This document shows positions 1 to 5,799 of a DNA stretch of 8,354 nucleotides, piece after piece. The notes beneath the pieces were generated by a model. That model did not search any database. It was not told where the DNA came from and saw nothing but the letters and a program-made list of their open reading frames with translations. The first letter of the stretch is position 1. Every line of letters begins with the position of its first letter. The DNA is taken from assembly GCA_030670715.1 (NCBI GenBank), contig DAOVBC010000082.1, positions 1 to 8,354 on the forward strand. Direction: 5' to 3'. Both the position numbers and the translations under genes were made by a program. Source of the DNA: Deltaproteobacteria bacterium. Lineage in GTDB: Bacteria; Desulfobacterota; Desulfobacteria; Desulfobacterales; SG8-13.

Positions 1-1
1 A

Positions 2-1243
2 ATAGACGTCGCACACTACTTGCGGGCCCACCTGTCGGATCGTGTGATCCCCCGAATCTGCACCGGCACCCCCATCGGAAAATTAGACTGGCACACCAGC
101 GGGTGGGCGGTGAAACAGGACCCCGAAAACGAGCATTTCATCTGGCTCCGAACTCCTTATGCGCCTGATTACTTCAAGACGTTTGCCCCTATTGCCAAAG
201 ATCTGGACAATATCCGGGTCAATGAAGAAAAAACGATCGATGTGCGGTATATGGCAAAAATTGGGGACCCGCAACTATTTCTGGGAACCCGCCGTGTGAA
301 AAAATCCACAGCCGGGGCTACTGATCAAGGCGCCCTGAAAACCCTGCAGGGCAAGGTTCAGAAATCACAAATCATACGGCGATCCATCGTTGCCACAGGT
401 GCCGATAAGGTCTTTCGCCTGCATGAAACGCGAGTGGAACTTGATGTCGATGCACAGGAAAACGATCTGGCATACATCCGTACGGCGGACAAGGTGACCG
501 ATGTCATCATTGCTTCGGAAAATGACGCGCTGTTGAACCTGCATCAAATCGCCCTTATTGTCGGACAGCTGCAGGATGTCCCGCATGTGAACGCGGTCCG
601 CTTGCGCAGCCTGGCGTTTAATTACCGCCCCGGGCTATACACCCAACCGGTGATCGAAAAATTGGGGCGACTAAACCGGCTTCAAACTGCCAATCCGTTA
701 CGGGTGGAAATCGAAACGCAATTCCTGCACTCCAGCGAAGTTCGAACGGTGCATCAGAAACTGGCAAGGGCACTTCTCAACCATGGAATAACGGTTTACA
801 ACAATACACCACTGCTGGCAGGGGTTAATGACTTTGCGAATGAGATCAATCGCCTTGCTTATAAGTTGCGGCAGGCAGGGATCGAGTTTCACCACCTGTT
901 TGTATCCGGTCTTCCCCTGCAGGAAGAATGGAATGCCGAGCACCCGGTTGATGTAGCCGACGTGATCGATATCGGTACCCGGGTCCGGCGCGATGGCAGT
1001 GGCCGGGAAATTCCGCGCTATATCTTTCAAACGCGGCTCGGCGAGGTTGATTTTGGACTGACCTCAATAATACGGAAAGACAACGAGACCATGTCCCTCA
1101 GGCTAAGCCCTTATAATCTGGATTACTATCGGGCCATGGACCCGGATTTCACCTGGCCGAAAGGGGTGGTGACCGACCCGGACGGCAAACCGGTGATCGT
1201 CCTCCGGGGTGTGCAGGATACCGGAGGGTTTCTGGTCTTTTAA
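2..1243 (+). CDS. KamA-family (lysine 2,3-aminomutase-like) protein, 5' truncated, predicted catalytically degenerate
   Basis: The reading frame is open to the left window edge, so the true start lies upstream. Residues here are numbered from the TTG at 20, which is not a convincing start. From about residue 115 the protein follows the KamA radical-SAM barrel: a VIIASENDALL segment, an 'IPHV-like' VPHVNAVRLRS segment, then GITVYNNTPLLAGVND (compare GIPLGNQ..LLKGVND in KamA), and an IPRYIFQ segment near 331-337. In active KamA enzymes a CxxxCxxC loop binds the 4Fe-4S cluster. The equivalent loop here reads A128-DKV-F132-RL-H135. The GGDP SAM motif is replaced by S-E-N-D-A (166-170), and the PLP lysine of the PGGGGK motif aligns with D344. 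Only one cysteine is visible, near residue 14. Family placement is fairly sure; the loss of chemistry is inferred from alignment by memory. It could be a non-catalytic partner of an intact paralogue, or the degenerate half of a tandem protein. Confidence 0.75.
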   Translation: MDVAHYLRAHLSDRVIPRICTGTPIGKLDWHTSGWAVKQDPENEHFIWLRTPYAPDYFKTFAPIAKDLDNIRVNEEKTIDVRYMAKIGDPQLFLGTRRVKKSTAGATDQGALKTLQGKVQKSQIIRRSIVATGADKVFRLHETRVELDVDAQENDLAYIRTADKVTDVIIASENDALLNLHQIALIVGQLQDVPHVNAVRLRSLAFNYRPGLYTQPVIEKLGRLNRLQTANPLRVEIETQFLHSSEVRTVHQKLARALLNHGITVYNNTPLLAGVNDFANEINRLAYKLRQAGIEFHHLFVSGLPLQEEWNAEHPVDVADVIDIGTRVRRDGSGREIPRYIFQTRLGEVDFGLTSIIRKDNETMSLRLSPYNLDYYRAMDPDFTWPKGVVTDPDGKPVIVLRGVQDTGGFLVF

Positions 1244-1250
1244 GCCTGCC

Positions 1251-1338
1251 TTAACCCGAACATTTCATGAAAATTTTTATGCAAATTCATTTTCTTAATA
1301 ATATTCAAAGCCTCGAACCCGTGAAATATTCGGGTTAA
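1251..1338. repeat. Inverted repeat after the KamA-like gene
   Basis: The left arm at 1251-1268 (TTAACCCGAACATTTCAT) and the right arm at 1321-1338 (GTGAAATATTCGGGTTAA) are complementary at 16 of 18 positions, with 52 bases between. The left arm starts 7 bases after the KamA-like stop codon. No T-run follows either arm, so it is not a standard intrinsic terminator. It may be a processing or termination structure, or paired operator sites. Function is unknown. Confidence 0.6.
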
Positions 1339-1367
1339 ACGGTGCAGCCGTATCGGATTCATTATTA

Positions 1368-1440
1368 GGAATTAAATTCCACACCTTTTGTCTAAATCCG
1401 GCCGGAAAATATATACCGGAAATAAATATGGGAAATAAAT
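1368..1440. promoter_or_regulatory. Palindrome and direct repeats in an AT-rich spacer
   Basis: The spacer between the KamA-like gene and the PilZ gene (1244-1598) shows no plausible coding frame. It contains the palindrome GGAATT-A-AATTCC at 1368-1380 and two copies of GGAAATAAAT at 1418-1427 and 1431-1440, 13 bp apart start to start. Such sites could bind a regulator acting on the PilZ gene, but AT-rich DNA yields motifs like these by chance. Confidence 0.2.
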
Positions 1441-1520
1441 TTCACATACCTCCGTAACACCTTTCCGGCAAAAATTCATAACTCACTAAAAATATACGTA
1501 AAAATATTTCTAGTCTCGTT

Positions 1521-1536
1521 TTGCACGGTTTTTGCA
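1521..1536 (+). promoter_or_regulatory. Sigma-54-like -24/-12 promoter candidate for the PilZ gene
   Basis: TTGCACGGTTTTTGCA matches the sigma-54 consensus TGGCAC-N5-TTGCA at every defined position except the first G of the -24 GG pair, which is T. The -24 to -12 spacing is correct. Predicted transcription would start near 1547, giving a leader of about 50 bases that contains a small GCAAG/CTTGC hairpin (1548-1562). The changed -24 G lowers confidence, because that GG is normally near invariant. Confidence 0.4.
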
Positions 1537-1598
1537 GTGTTTAATGAGCAAGTGGGTCTTGCCCCGCGTATTTCATGAAAAAATAGAAAGGGAAACGA

Positions 1599-1910
1599 AT
1601 GCATGCTTTAGCCAGACAGGAAAACCAGGATAGACGAAGAGAGACACGGTATCCATATTCACGATACGTTCTCTATGCAACGAAAAATCGACTCTACCAG
1701 GGTGAACTCAAAGATTACAGCCTCAGCGGTCTTTTTATAATGACAGGTGATGTATTACCGGTTGGAGCGATTATTACCGTGGCCCTGCCTTATTCAAAGA
1801 GCCGGAATGATAAGCGCAAAGGCCAGATCGTCCGATCTAATATCGATGGGTTCGGGGTGGAATTTTTTAGAAATCTTGAGGAAAGGGTAATGAGAAAAGA
1901 TCTTTTTTAA
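1599..1910 (+). CDS. Small PilZ-domain protein, predicted cyclic-di-GMP binding
   Basis: This 103-residue protein is essentially a single PilZ domain. The N-terminal arginine motif RxxxR is present as R13-R14-E-T-R17, preceded by R12. The second motif, DxSxxG, is present as D39-Y-S41-L-S-G44 and is followed by the usual hydrophobic strand. A late GFGVEFF segment matches the closing G-x-G-V-x-F strand of PilZ domains. Both cyclic-di-GMP contact motifs are intact, so ligand binding is likely. No second domain, signal peptide or membrane segment is visible, so it is probably a cytoplasmic adaptor. The ATG at 1599 is preceded by a purine-rich GAAAGGG at good spacing. A sigma-54-like site lies about 60 bases upstream. 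The gene ends inside the palindrome AAAAGATCTTTT. The target process (motility, exopolysaccharide or transcription) cannot be read from the sequence. Confidence 0.88.
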   Translation: MHALARQENQDRRRETRYPYSRYVLYATKNRLYQGELKDYSLSGLFIMTGDVLPVGAIITVALPYSKSRNDKRKGQIVRSNIDGFGVEFFRNLEERVMRKDLF

Positions 1911-1950
1911 CTCGAGTCGGACCCGATTTCCTAGGAAAAATTTATTAAAT

Positions 1951-1968
1951 TATGTAGTAAACTACATA
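1951..1968 (+). promoter_or_regulatory. Perfect 7-bp stem hairpin in the PilZ–Arg-rich spacer
   Basis: TATGTAG-TAAA-CTACATA forms a perfect 7-bp stem with a 4-base loop. It is AT-rich and no T-tract follows, so it is a weak terminator candidate. As DNA it is equally a palindromic operator candidate. It lies between the PilZ gene and the 67-residue gene, and could define the 3' end of the PilZ message or control the downstream gene. Confidence 0.35.
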
Positions 1969-1990
1969 GCATATTGGATAACCTATTTCA

Positions 1991-2006
1991 CAATGCAGGA
2001 GCATTG
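1991..2006 (+). promoter_or_regulatory. Hairpin presenting AGGA in its loop, upstream of the Arg-rich gene
   Basis: CAATGC-AGGA-GCATTG is a perfect 6-bp stem exposing AGGA as the tetraloop, about 40 bases upstream of the ATG at 2047. GGA exposed in a hairpin loop is the hallmark of CsrA/RsmA binding sites, although those usually have slightly larger loops. The downstream start has only a poor Shine-Dalgarno sequence. Regulation through this hairpin is an inference. Confidence 0.3.
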
Positions 2007-2046
2007 CGCCCATAAAAATAAATAACTATTCTGAACGGACATTGCT

Positions 2047-2250
2047 ATGAGCTTAAAAGGAGTACGCGACAAGGGGGGAAGACGCCGCCTGGCAGATCGG
2101 CGAAAACGAACATCGTCCTCCCATTTTCCTGAAAGACGGTGGTTGCGGCACCGGCGGAGCGGAACCGATCGCCGCGCTGAACGAACGTTGAGAATCAGAA
2201 AGGGACTGGAAAGGAGAGATGCCTACAGAGAATTATATGAAGATGAGTAG
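2047..2250 (+). CDS. Small arginine-rich hypothetical protein with repeated RR motifs
   Basis: The protein has 67 residues, of which 20 are arginine. It contains repeated paired-arginine motifs: GRRRLADRR, PERRWLRHRRSGTDRR and GLERRD, ending in an acidic tail (YEDE). No known enzyme fold is recognised. The RR-x-x-x-R spacing resembles the arginine motif at the start of PilZ domains, and the neighbouring upstream gene encodes a PilZ protein. The motifs also resemble 'RRSGxDRR' segments that recur in small hypothetical proteins of deltaproteobacteria, as I recall. There is no signal peptide, membrane segment or cysteine. The ATG at 2047 is the only sensible start in frame, although its Shine-Dalgarno sequence is weak; AAAGGAG falls inside the gene with no start after it. 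Nucleic-acid or nucleotide binding is possible from the charge but unproven. The stop codon directly abuts the hairpin repeat at 2251. Confidence 0.6.
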   Translation: MSLKGVRDKGGRRRLADRRKRTSSSHFPERRWLRHRRSGTDRRAERTLRIRKGLERRDAYRELYEDE

Positions 2251-2347
2251 CAGATTGAAAAATTAGGGATTGAGGGATTGAGGAATTAAATAAGGAATAC
2301 GTCCGGTTTTTTATTCCAATTCCTGAATCCCTGAATTCCTCAATCTG
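2251..2347. repeat. Long imperfect hairpin built of octamer repeats, between convergent genes
   Basis: CAGATTG (2251-2257) pairs with CAATCTG (2341-2347), and pairing continues with few mismatches through most of the intervening ~97 bases. Inner pairs are GGAATT (2282-2287) with AATTCC (2318-2323) and GGAATA (2294-2299) with TATTCC (2312-2317). Both arms are made of degenerate octamers of the form RATT(G/C)AGG. The unit begins right after the stop of the Arg-rich gene, and the minus-strand permease gene ends 69 bases to its right. It could act as a bidirectional terminator, or be a dispersed intergenic repeat. Confidence 0.75.
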
Positions 2348-2415
2348 ACGCGCTTAAACAGACACCGTTGATTAAAGTATTTTTTCCTACAAAAACACCA
2401 AAATTACAAAAAAGG

Positions 2416-3318
2416 TTACTTGTTTGCCCGCCATTTAAAAAAATTGAATGCTGCAGCGCTTAGCAGAATCAAAAACCCTCCAATCCATAAGCGCCATGTA
2501 AACGGTTCTCCGAGAAACAGGAGGCCGAAGATTGATACAAATATCAATTCACTGGTCATAAAGAGCCCGCCTTCCCAGCTTTTACAATATCGAAAGCCCT
2601 GGTTCATCAGAAGCTGGGCGACAATTGAAGCGAAGATGATTCCGCCGATAATCATCCATTCCGGTGCAGTCCCGGGAATCTGGGGGTCGGCAGAAAAAGG
2701 TCCGATCGAGATCGCAGTTCCGATCAGGCAAAAGTAAAAATAAATTATTACCGATCCGTGCGTTTCCCTCAATTTTTTGATGATCGCCACGGTGAGTCCG
2801 GCAAAGACTGCGCCAAGAAGCGCCATCAGTTGTCCCAAAATTCCGCCTTCCAATTTGAAATCAAACAGGACGACCACACCGATAATTGCCATCGAGACAC
2901 AGATGACATCGGCAATCGATATTCGGTCACCGAATAAAATCGGCGATAGCATGGCTGCAAAAGCCGGGTAACTGTAAAAGAAAACCATCGCCGTTGACAG
3001 GGGGATCAAACGAATGGCAAAGACCAGAGTGAGAAAGGCGACTGATCCGGTGATGCCCCGGATCAGCATCATCTTCGGGTTGCGGGGTTTAAACAGGTTT
3101 TGCTTCCAGCCGAAAAGAGAGAACAATATAATGGCTCCGCCCCCGAAACGGTAAATCGCTATGTCCCAGATCCGGAAGTTCGGCCCCAACAATTTAAACA
3201 GTAAACCGAGTACTGCAAAAAGAAATGCCGAGGCAAGCATGAGGGAAATCCCCCGGTACTTTTCTCCGGATTCGGTCAGATGGGCGGGGATGCCGCTGGT
3301 TTCTCTAATTGCTTTCAT
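2416..3318 (-). CDS. EamA/DMT-superfamily inner-membrane permease
   Basis: This 300-residue hydrophobic protein is of typical length for the drug/metabolite transporter superfamily. It appears to carry about ten membrane helices in two tandem EamA repeats, roughly residues 23-152 and 162-293. Typical EamA features are the first helix after a short cytoplasmic N-terminus, the early AIYRFGGGAIIL segment, a FYSYPAFAAMLSPILFGDRIS segment at the end of repeat one, and SELIFVSIFGLLFLGEPFTW at the matching point of repeat two, where a glutamate follows a conserved G. The protein ends in a short basic tail. Substrate cannot be predicted: family members export amino acids, metabolites or drugs. The ATG at 3318 is used; it has little Shine-Dalgarno. 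An internal ATG just before the first helix (GISLM) with GGGG upstream is a possible alternative. The gene stands alone on the minus strand, convergent with the Arg-rich gene. Confidence 0.88.
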   Translation of the reverse strand: MKAIRETSGIPAHLTESGEKYRGISLMLASAFLFAVLGLLFKLLGPNFRIWDIAIYRFGGGAIILFSLFGWKQNLFKPRNPKMMLIRGITGSVAFLTLVFAIRLIPLSTAMVFFYSYPAFAAMLSPILFGDRISIADVICVSMAIIGVVVLFDFKLEGGILGQLMALLGAVFAGLTVAIIKKLRETHGSVIIYFYFCLIGTAISIGPFSADPQIPGTAPEWMIIGGIIFASIVAQLLMNQGFRYCKSWEGGLFMTSELIFVSIFGLLFLGEPFTWRLWIGGFLILLSAAAFNFFKWRANK

Positions 3319-3493
3319 AAAATTCGTAAGTTATAGTTTCAGATTCGTGCAATATCCGGGTTGGTGGCTCTTGAACGGATAAATTCCGAGTAATCAAAAG
3401 GTAAACCCCCGACGGCATTATATATCAGCAATTGCCGGAAAAGTATTCAAACAATTAATGGCCCTGGTGAAAATTGTAAAACGAGATAATGTA

Positions 3494-3801
3494 AAAGACA
3501 GGTATGCGTTCATCGGTTCAGGGTTCACCGTTCAGGGTTACCTATCTTTCGTTGACCTTGCTTGTGAACCATTCAGTCTGACGTACAGCGGGATGAAACC
3601 ATCAATAACGGCGCGCCCTGTCAGAGTCCCCTAACAGGACATAGGTGCGCTGGGCATGCTCCTGCACGTCCTGAAACTCGGCTTTCATCAGGTATTGTTG
3701 ATCCAATCAAAGGTTCAACGTTCTGTGATTCTGATGTGTGTTCCGGGTCAACCGCTGAACCTCTGAACCCTGAACCCCTGAACGGTTACAAAGACAGGTA
3801 T
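3494..3801. repeat. Inverted-repeat-bounded unit flanked by 12-bp direct repeats (candidate non-autonomous insertion)
   Basis: The identical 12-mers AAAGACAGGTAT occur at 3494-3505 and 3790-3801, in direct orientation. Just inside them lie long inverted arms, at about 3507-3542 and 3746-3784. The shared core is GGTTCAGGGTTCA, and each arm is a run of TTCAGG-type octamers. About 200 bases separate the arms. The arrangement looks like an inserted element with target-site duplication, but no transposase is encoded. The rest of the gene-free stretch (3319-3493) shows nothing recognisable. Confidence 0.5.
3602..3706 (-). CDS. Possible tiny ORF or gene remnant inside the inverted-repeat unit
   Basis: Between the inverted arms, the minus strand encodes 28 residues from the ATG at 3688, or 34 from the TTG at 3706, ending at TGA (3602-3604). 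The peptide is hydrophilic and helix-like, with MKAEFQDVQEHAQ at its start and GDSDRARRY at its end. No family is recognised and no clear ribosome-binding site is seen. It may be the relic of a gene once carried by the element, or chance. Confidence 0.15.
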   Translation of the reverse strand: MDQQYLMKAEFQDVQEHAQRTYVLLGDSDRARRY

Positions 3802-3819
3802 CGAAAAACGCTTGTTTTT

Positions 3820-3848
3820 ATGACAGATTCCTATATCCTTATTATACT
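3820..3848 (+). promoter_or_regulatory. Sigma-70-type promoter for the GalT-like gene
   Basis: A -35 box ATGACA (3820-3825, five of six to TTGACA) and a -10 box TATACT (3843-3848, five of six to TATAAT) are separated by the optimal 17 bases. Transcription would begin near 3855, leaving a leader of about 50 bases before the ATG at 3907. The element starts 19 bases after the right-hand 12-bp direct repeat. Confidence 0.55.
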
Positions 3849-3906
3849 TTATCCGCACATTTCACGCTAAATATCGTACAGCTTTTGACGGAAGGGGTTG
3901 TTATCC

Positions 3907-5565
3907 ATGGACCTTCGGACCTGTGTCGCACCGTCCGGACGATTTTTCTACGGAATCCACAAACCGCAATTTCAGGTGGCAAACCTGCGCCAAACAGACC
4001 GTATCGCATCTATCGGTTCCTTCCGAAAAGGCGATGCCATTGAAAATCGTGCGAATTTTCCGGCCGGTCATGTCGATGAACCCGGTGCAGAATGGATTTA
4101 TGAAATCCCCAACGCTTTCCCTTTTCGCGGGACAACCTATATTCTTAAAAGCTGGGCAGAGGAAAATACACACAGGCCGTCTGAAATCAGTCTGCCGCAA
4201 CCGCAGTCGTTGTCGTTTTCCGGGCTGATAAAAGAGTGGTTTGAAGGGGCCCTTCCGTCAAAGGATAAAATTGATAAAATGTATGAAAACCTACCGGAGC
4301 CGCTGCAACTGGCGATAGCCGCCAACTCCACCGATCCGGATGATCTGAAACGCCTTGCACAGCTCAGCTGCGATTTTATCTACAGTCCGGACGGCAGCCG
4401 TCCGGTCGGGCTGGTCTACGACCCGAATGACCGGCAAGATGCGAAGCCGTCCATAAAAAACCGGACGTTGTTCGATGTTCTGACGAACAACTTTTACCTG
4501 CCGGACGATTTCAAGGAGGTTATGGTTTTAAGGCCCGGTGCCCAGGGACACAGTGAGATCGTGGGGGAATGGCAAAGTGATGACGGCGACAGTCATGTAT
4601 ACGAATATCTCCGGCGCAACAGCTACGTTCCCTGGGGACATTATGCCGCAAATATGGCCGATGATGCGGTTCGATACCGTATCAGTGATCTGACGGATGC
4701 CGATATGACCGGTATGCGTCACCTTTACTACCAGCGCACGTATATTCGCCTGGCACAGGAACTGGAACTGGTCCTGCCTCCGCAGAGAAAAATGTTGTCA
4801 CCGGCGGATATGGAATCGCTGCGCTGTAAAATAAACGAAGCGCTGAATACGGATGAAAAAAAATCGCAGCTGCAGTTCAATGCGACCCTCTGGGGCTGGA
4901 ATTTCGGATTTGATTTTAGCCCCAGCCGATACCGGCTGCACGCATCCCACCAGCAGATTCATCAGCAGTATGCGCTGATTCCGAGAACAGTCACCGCTAT
5001 GAACGGTGACGTTATTCCGGGTGAAAAACTCTCTGCCTACGGCTGCGGTGACCTGATCGGTTCCTTCGGAAAGCAGTACCGGAAACAGACCGGGAAGGGG
5101 TTTTTTAAGACCTATATCAAGGCCATCCGCACCAACCGCAGAATGGACGGTCGGAAGAACCGTGAAAAGAGTCTGGTGGTTTACGAGGACGACCGGGTCA
5201 TGGTTTTTGTTCCCAAAGCCCAGACCTCCCAGTGGGAAATTCAACTCATGACCTTAAAACCGGTGGGAAATATTCTGGAAGCCGATGGCGACACCCGCAG
5301 GGCACTGGATCGCGCCCTGTTGATCACCATGAAAATCCTGTCTGTCATGGGCGCAAAAATGGTCACGGCTGTGGAGTGTTCGAAGCGATTTGATCATAAT
5401 GACAACGACCAGCGATTGCTTTATTGGTTTCTGCCAAGGATGCCCGGATCACCGGGCGCTTTCAGCGAGCAGCAGCTTCGCTGGATCAACGGTCATTACC
5501 CGGAAGACTTTGCCGCCGCCTGCCGCACCCACCTTCCGGAAGTGCTGAAACTCATCACGCATTAA
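3907..5565 (+). CDS. HIT/GalT-like superfamily protein, candidate nucleotidyltransferase or phosphorylase
   Basis: The start is ATG 3907, with GGAAGGGG nine bases upstream. The TTG at 3898 in the same frame abuts that Shine-Dalgarno and is unlikely. The product has 552 residues and is soluble, with no signal peptide. Around residues 344-358 it reads RLHASHQQIHQQYALIP. This resembles the HIT/GalT active-site strand (HPHGQ in GalT), with H352 at the nucleophile position and Q354 retained, while the first histidine is replaced by Q350. A later segment, SLVVYEDDRVMVFVPKAQ, matches the HIT-type 'E-D-x-x-V-x-F-V-P' strand, and LLYWFLPRMPG near the C-terminus resembles the closing GalT strand. Two HIT-like halves are therefore plausible. 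The first ~300 residues are not recognised. Substrate is unknown: sugar-1-phosphate uridylyl or GDP-hexose/Ap4A phosphorylase-type chemistry would be the family expectation. It stands alone behind its own promoter. Superfamily assignment is moderate, function low. Confidence 0.55.
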   Translation: MDLRTCVAPSGRFFYGIHKPQFQVANLRQTDRIASIGSFRKGDAIENRANFPAGHVDEPGAEWIYEIPNAFPFRGTTYILKSWAEENTHRPSEISLPQPQSLSFSGLIKEWFEGALPSKDKIDKMYENLPEPLQLAIAANSTDPDDLKRLAQLSCDFIYSPDGSRPVGLVYDPNDRQDAKPSIKNRTLFDVLTNNFYLPDDFKEVMVLRPGAQGHSEIVGEWQSDDGDSHVYEYLRRNSYVPWGHYAANMADDAVRYRISDLTDADMTGMRHLYYQRTYIRLAQELELVLPPQRKMLSPADMESLRCKINEALNTDEKKSQLQFNATLWGWNFGFDFSPSRYRLHASHQQIHQQYALIPRTVTAMNGDVIPGEKLSAYGCGDLIGSFGKQYRKQTGKGFFKTYIKAIRTNRRMDGRKNREKSLVVYEDDRVMVFVPKAQTSQWEIQLMTLKPVGNILEADGDTRRALDRALLITMKILSVMGAKMVTAVECSKRFDHNDNDQRLLYWFLPRMPGSPGAFSEQQLRWINGHYPEDFAAACRTHLPEVLKLITH

Positions 5566-5702
5566 ACCCATATTTCAAATACACGGTTCGCAGCCGCTTG
5601 AATTTCCGTTGATTTACCCCTCCCGGAATGGTATGCCCTCCCAGTCTCTCTAACATAATCATAATATTTTTCTAACCGTTGAAAACTGAAAGTGGTACCC
5701 GA

Positions 5703-5798
5703 ATGCTGTTTGACGCTTCCGAAGACACCGGCCCTGTTGCCGCAAATGGCCTAACCTGCATACGCACCGCTGAATCGATACTTAAACACCTGTTTTAG
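5703..5798 (+). CDS. Possible 31-residue leader peptide just upstream of pit
   Basis: ATG at 5703 opens a 31-codon frame (starting MLFDASEDTGPVAANG) that ends with TAG at 5796-5798, one base before the pit ATG at 5800. Upstream of it GAAAGTGG offers a weak ribosome-binding site, whereas pit itself has no visible Shine-Dalgarno. Stop-start proximity of this kind is typical of translational coupling. The peptide matches nothing I recognise, and a chance ORF cannot be excluded. The rest of the 5566-5799 spacer shows no clear promoter, Pho box or terminator. Confidence 0.3.
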   Translation: MLFDASEDTGPVAANGLTCIRTAESILKHLF

Positions 5799-5799
5799 T

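Noticed and set aside
20..22. TTG at 20 as the start of the first gene
   Set aside because: The same frame is open to base 2 and no ribosome-binding site precedes the TTG. The protein is cut by the window edge instead.
698..1030. Minus-strand open frame of 110 codons inside the KamA-like gene
   Set aside because: It lies wholly inside a well-supported gene on the other strand and encodes no recognisable domain.
3507..3784. CRISPR array suggested by repeated TTCAGGG units
   Set aside because: The units are about 8 bases, contiguous and degenerate, with no unique spacers of regular length and no cas genes.
3898..3900. TTG at 3898 as the start of the GalT-like gene
   Set aside because: It directly touches the GGAAGGGG ribosome-binding site. 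The ATG at 3907 has correct spacing.
4798..5244. Minus-strand open frame of 148 codons inside the GalT-like gene
   Set aside because: It is antisense to the HIT-like motifs, which are clearly in the plus-strand frame. It has no family features and no start context.
5693..5708. Sigma-54-like motif TGGTAC...TGCT upstream of pit
   Set aside because: The GG to GC spacing is one base too short and the -24 box is imperfect, so it would not be recognised.
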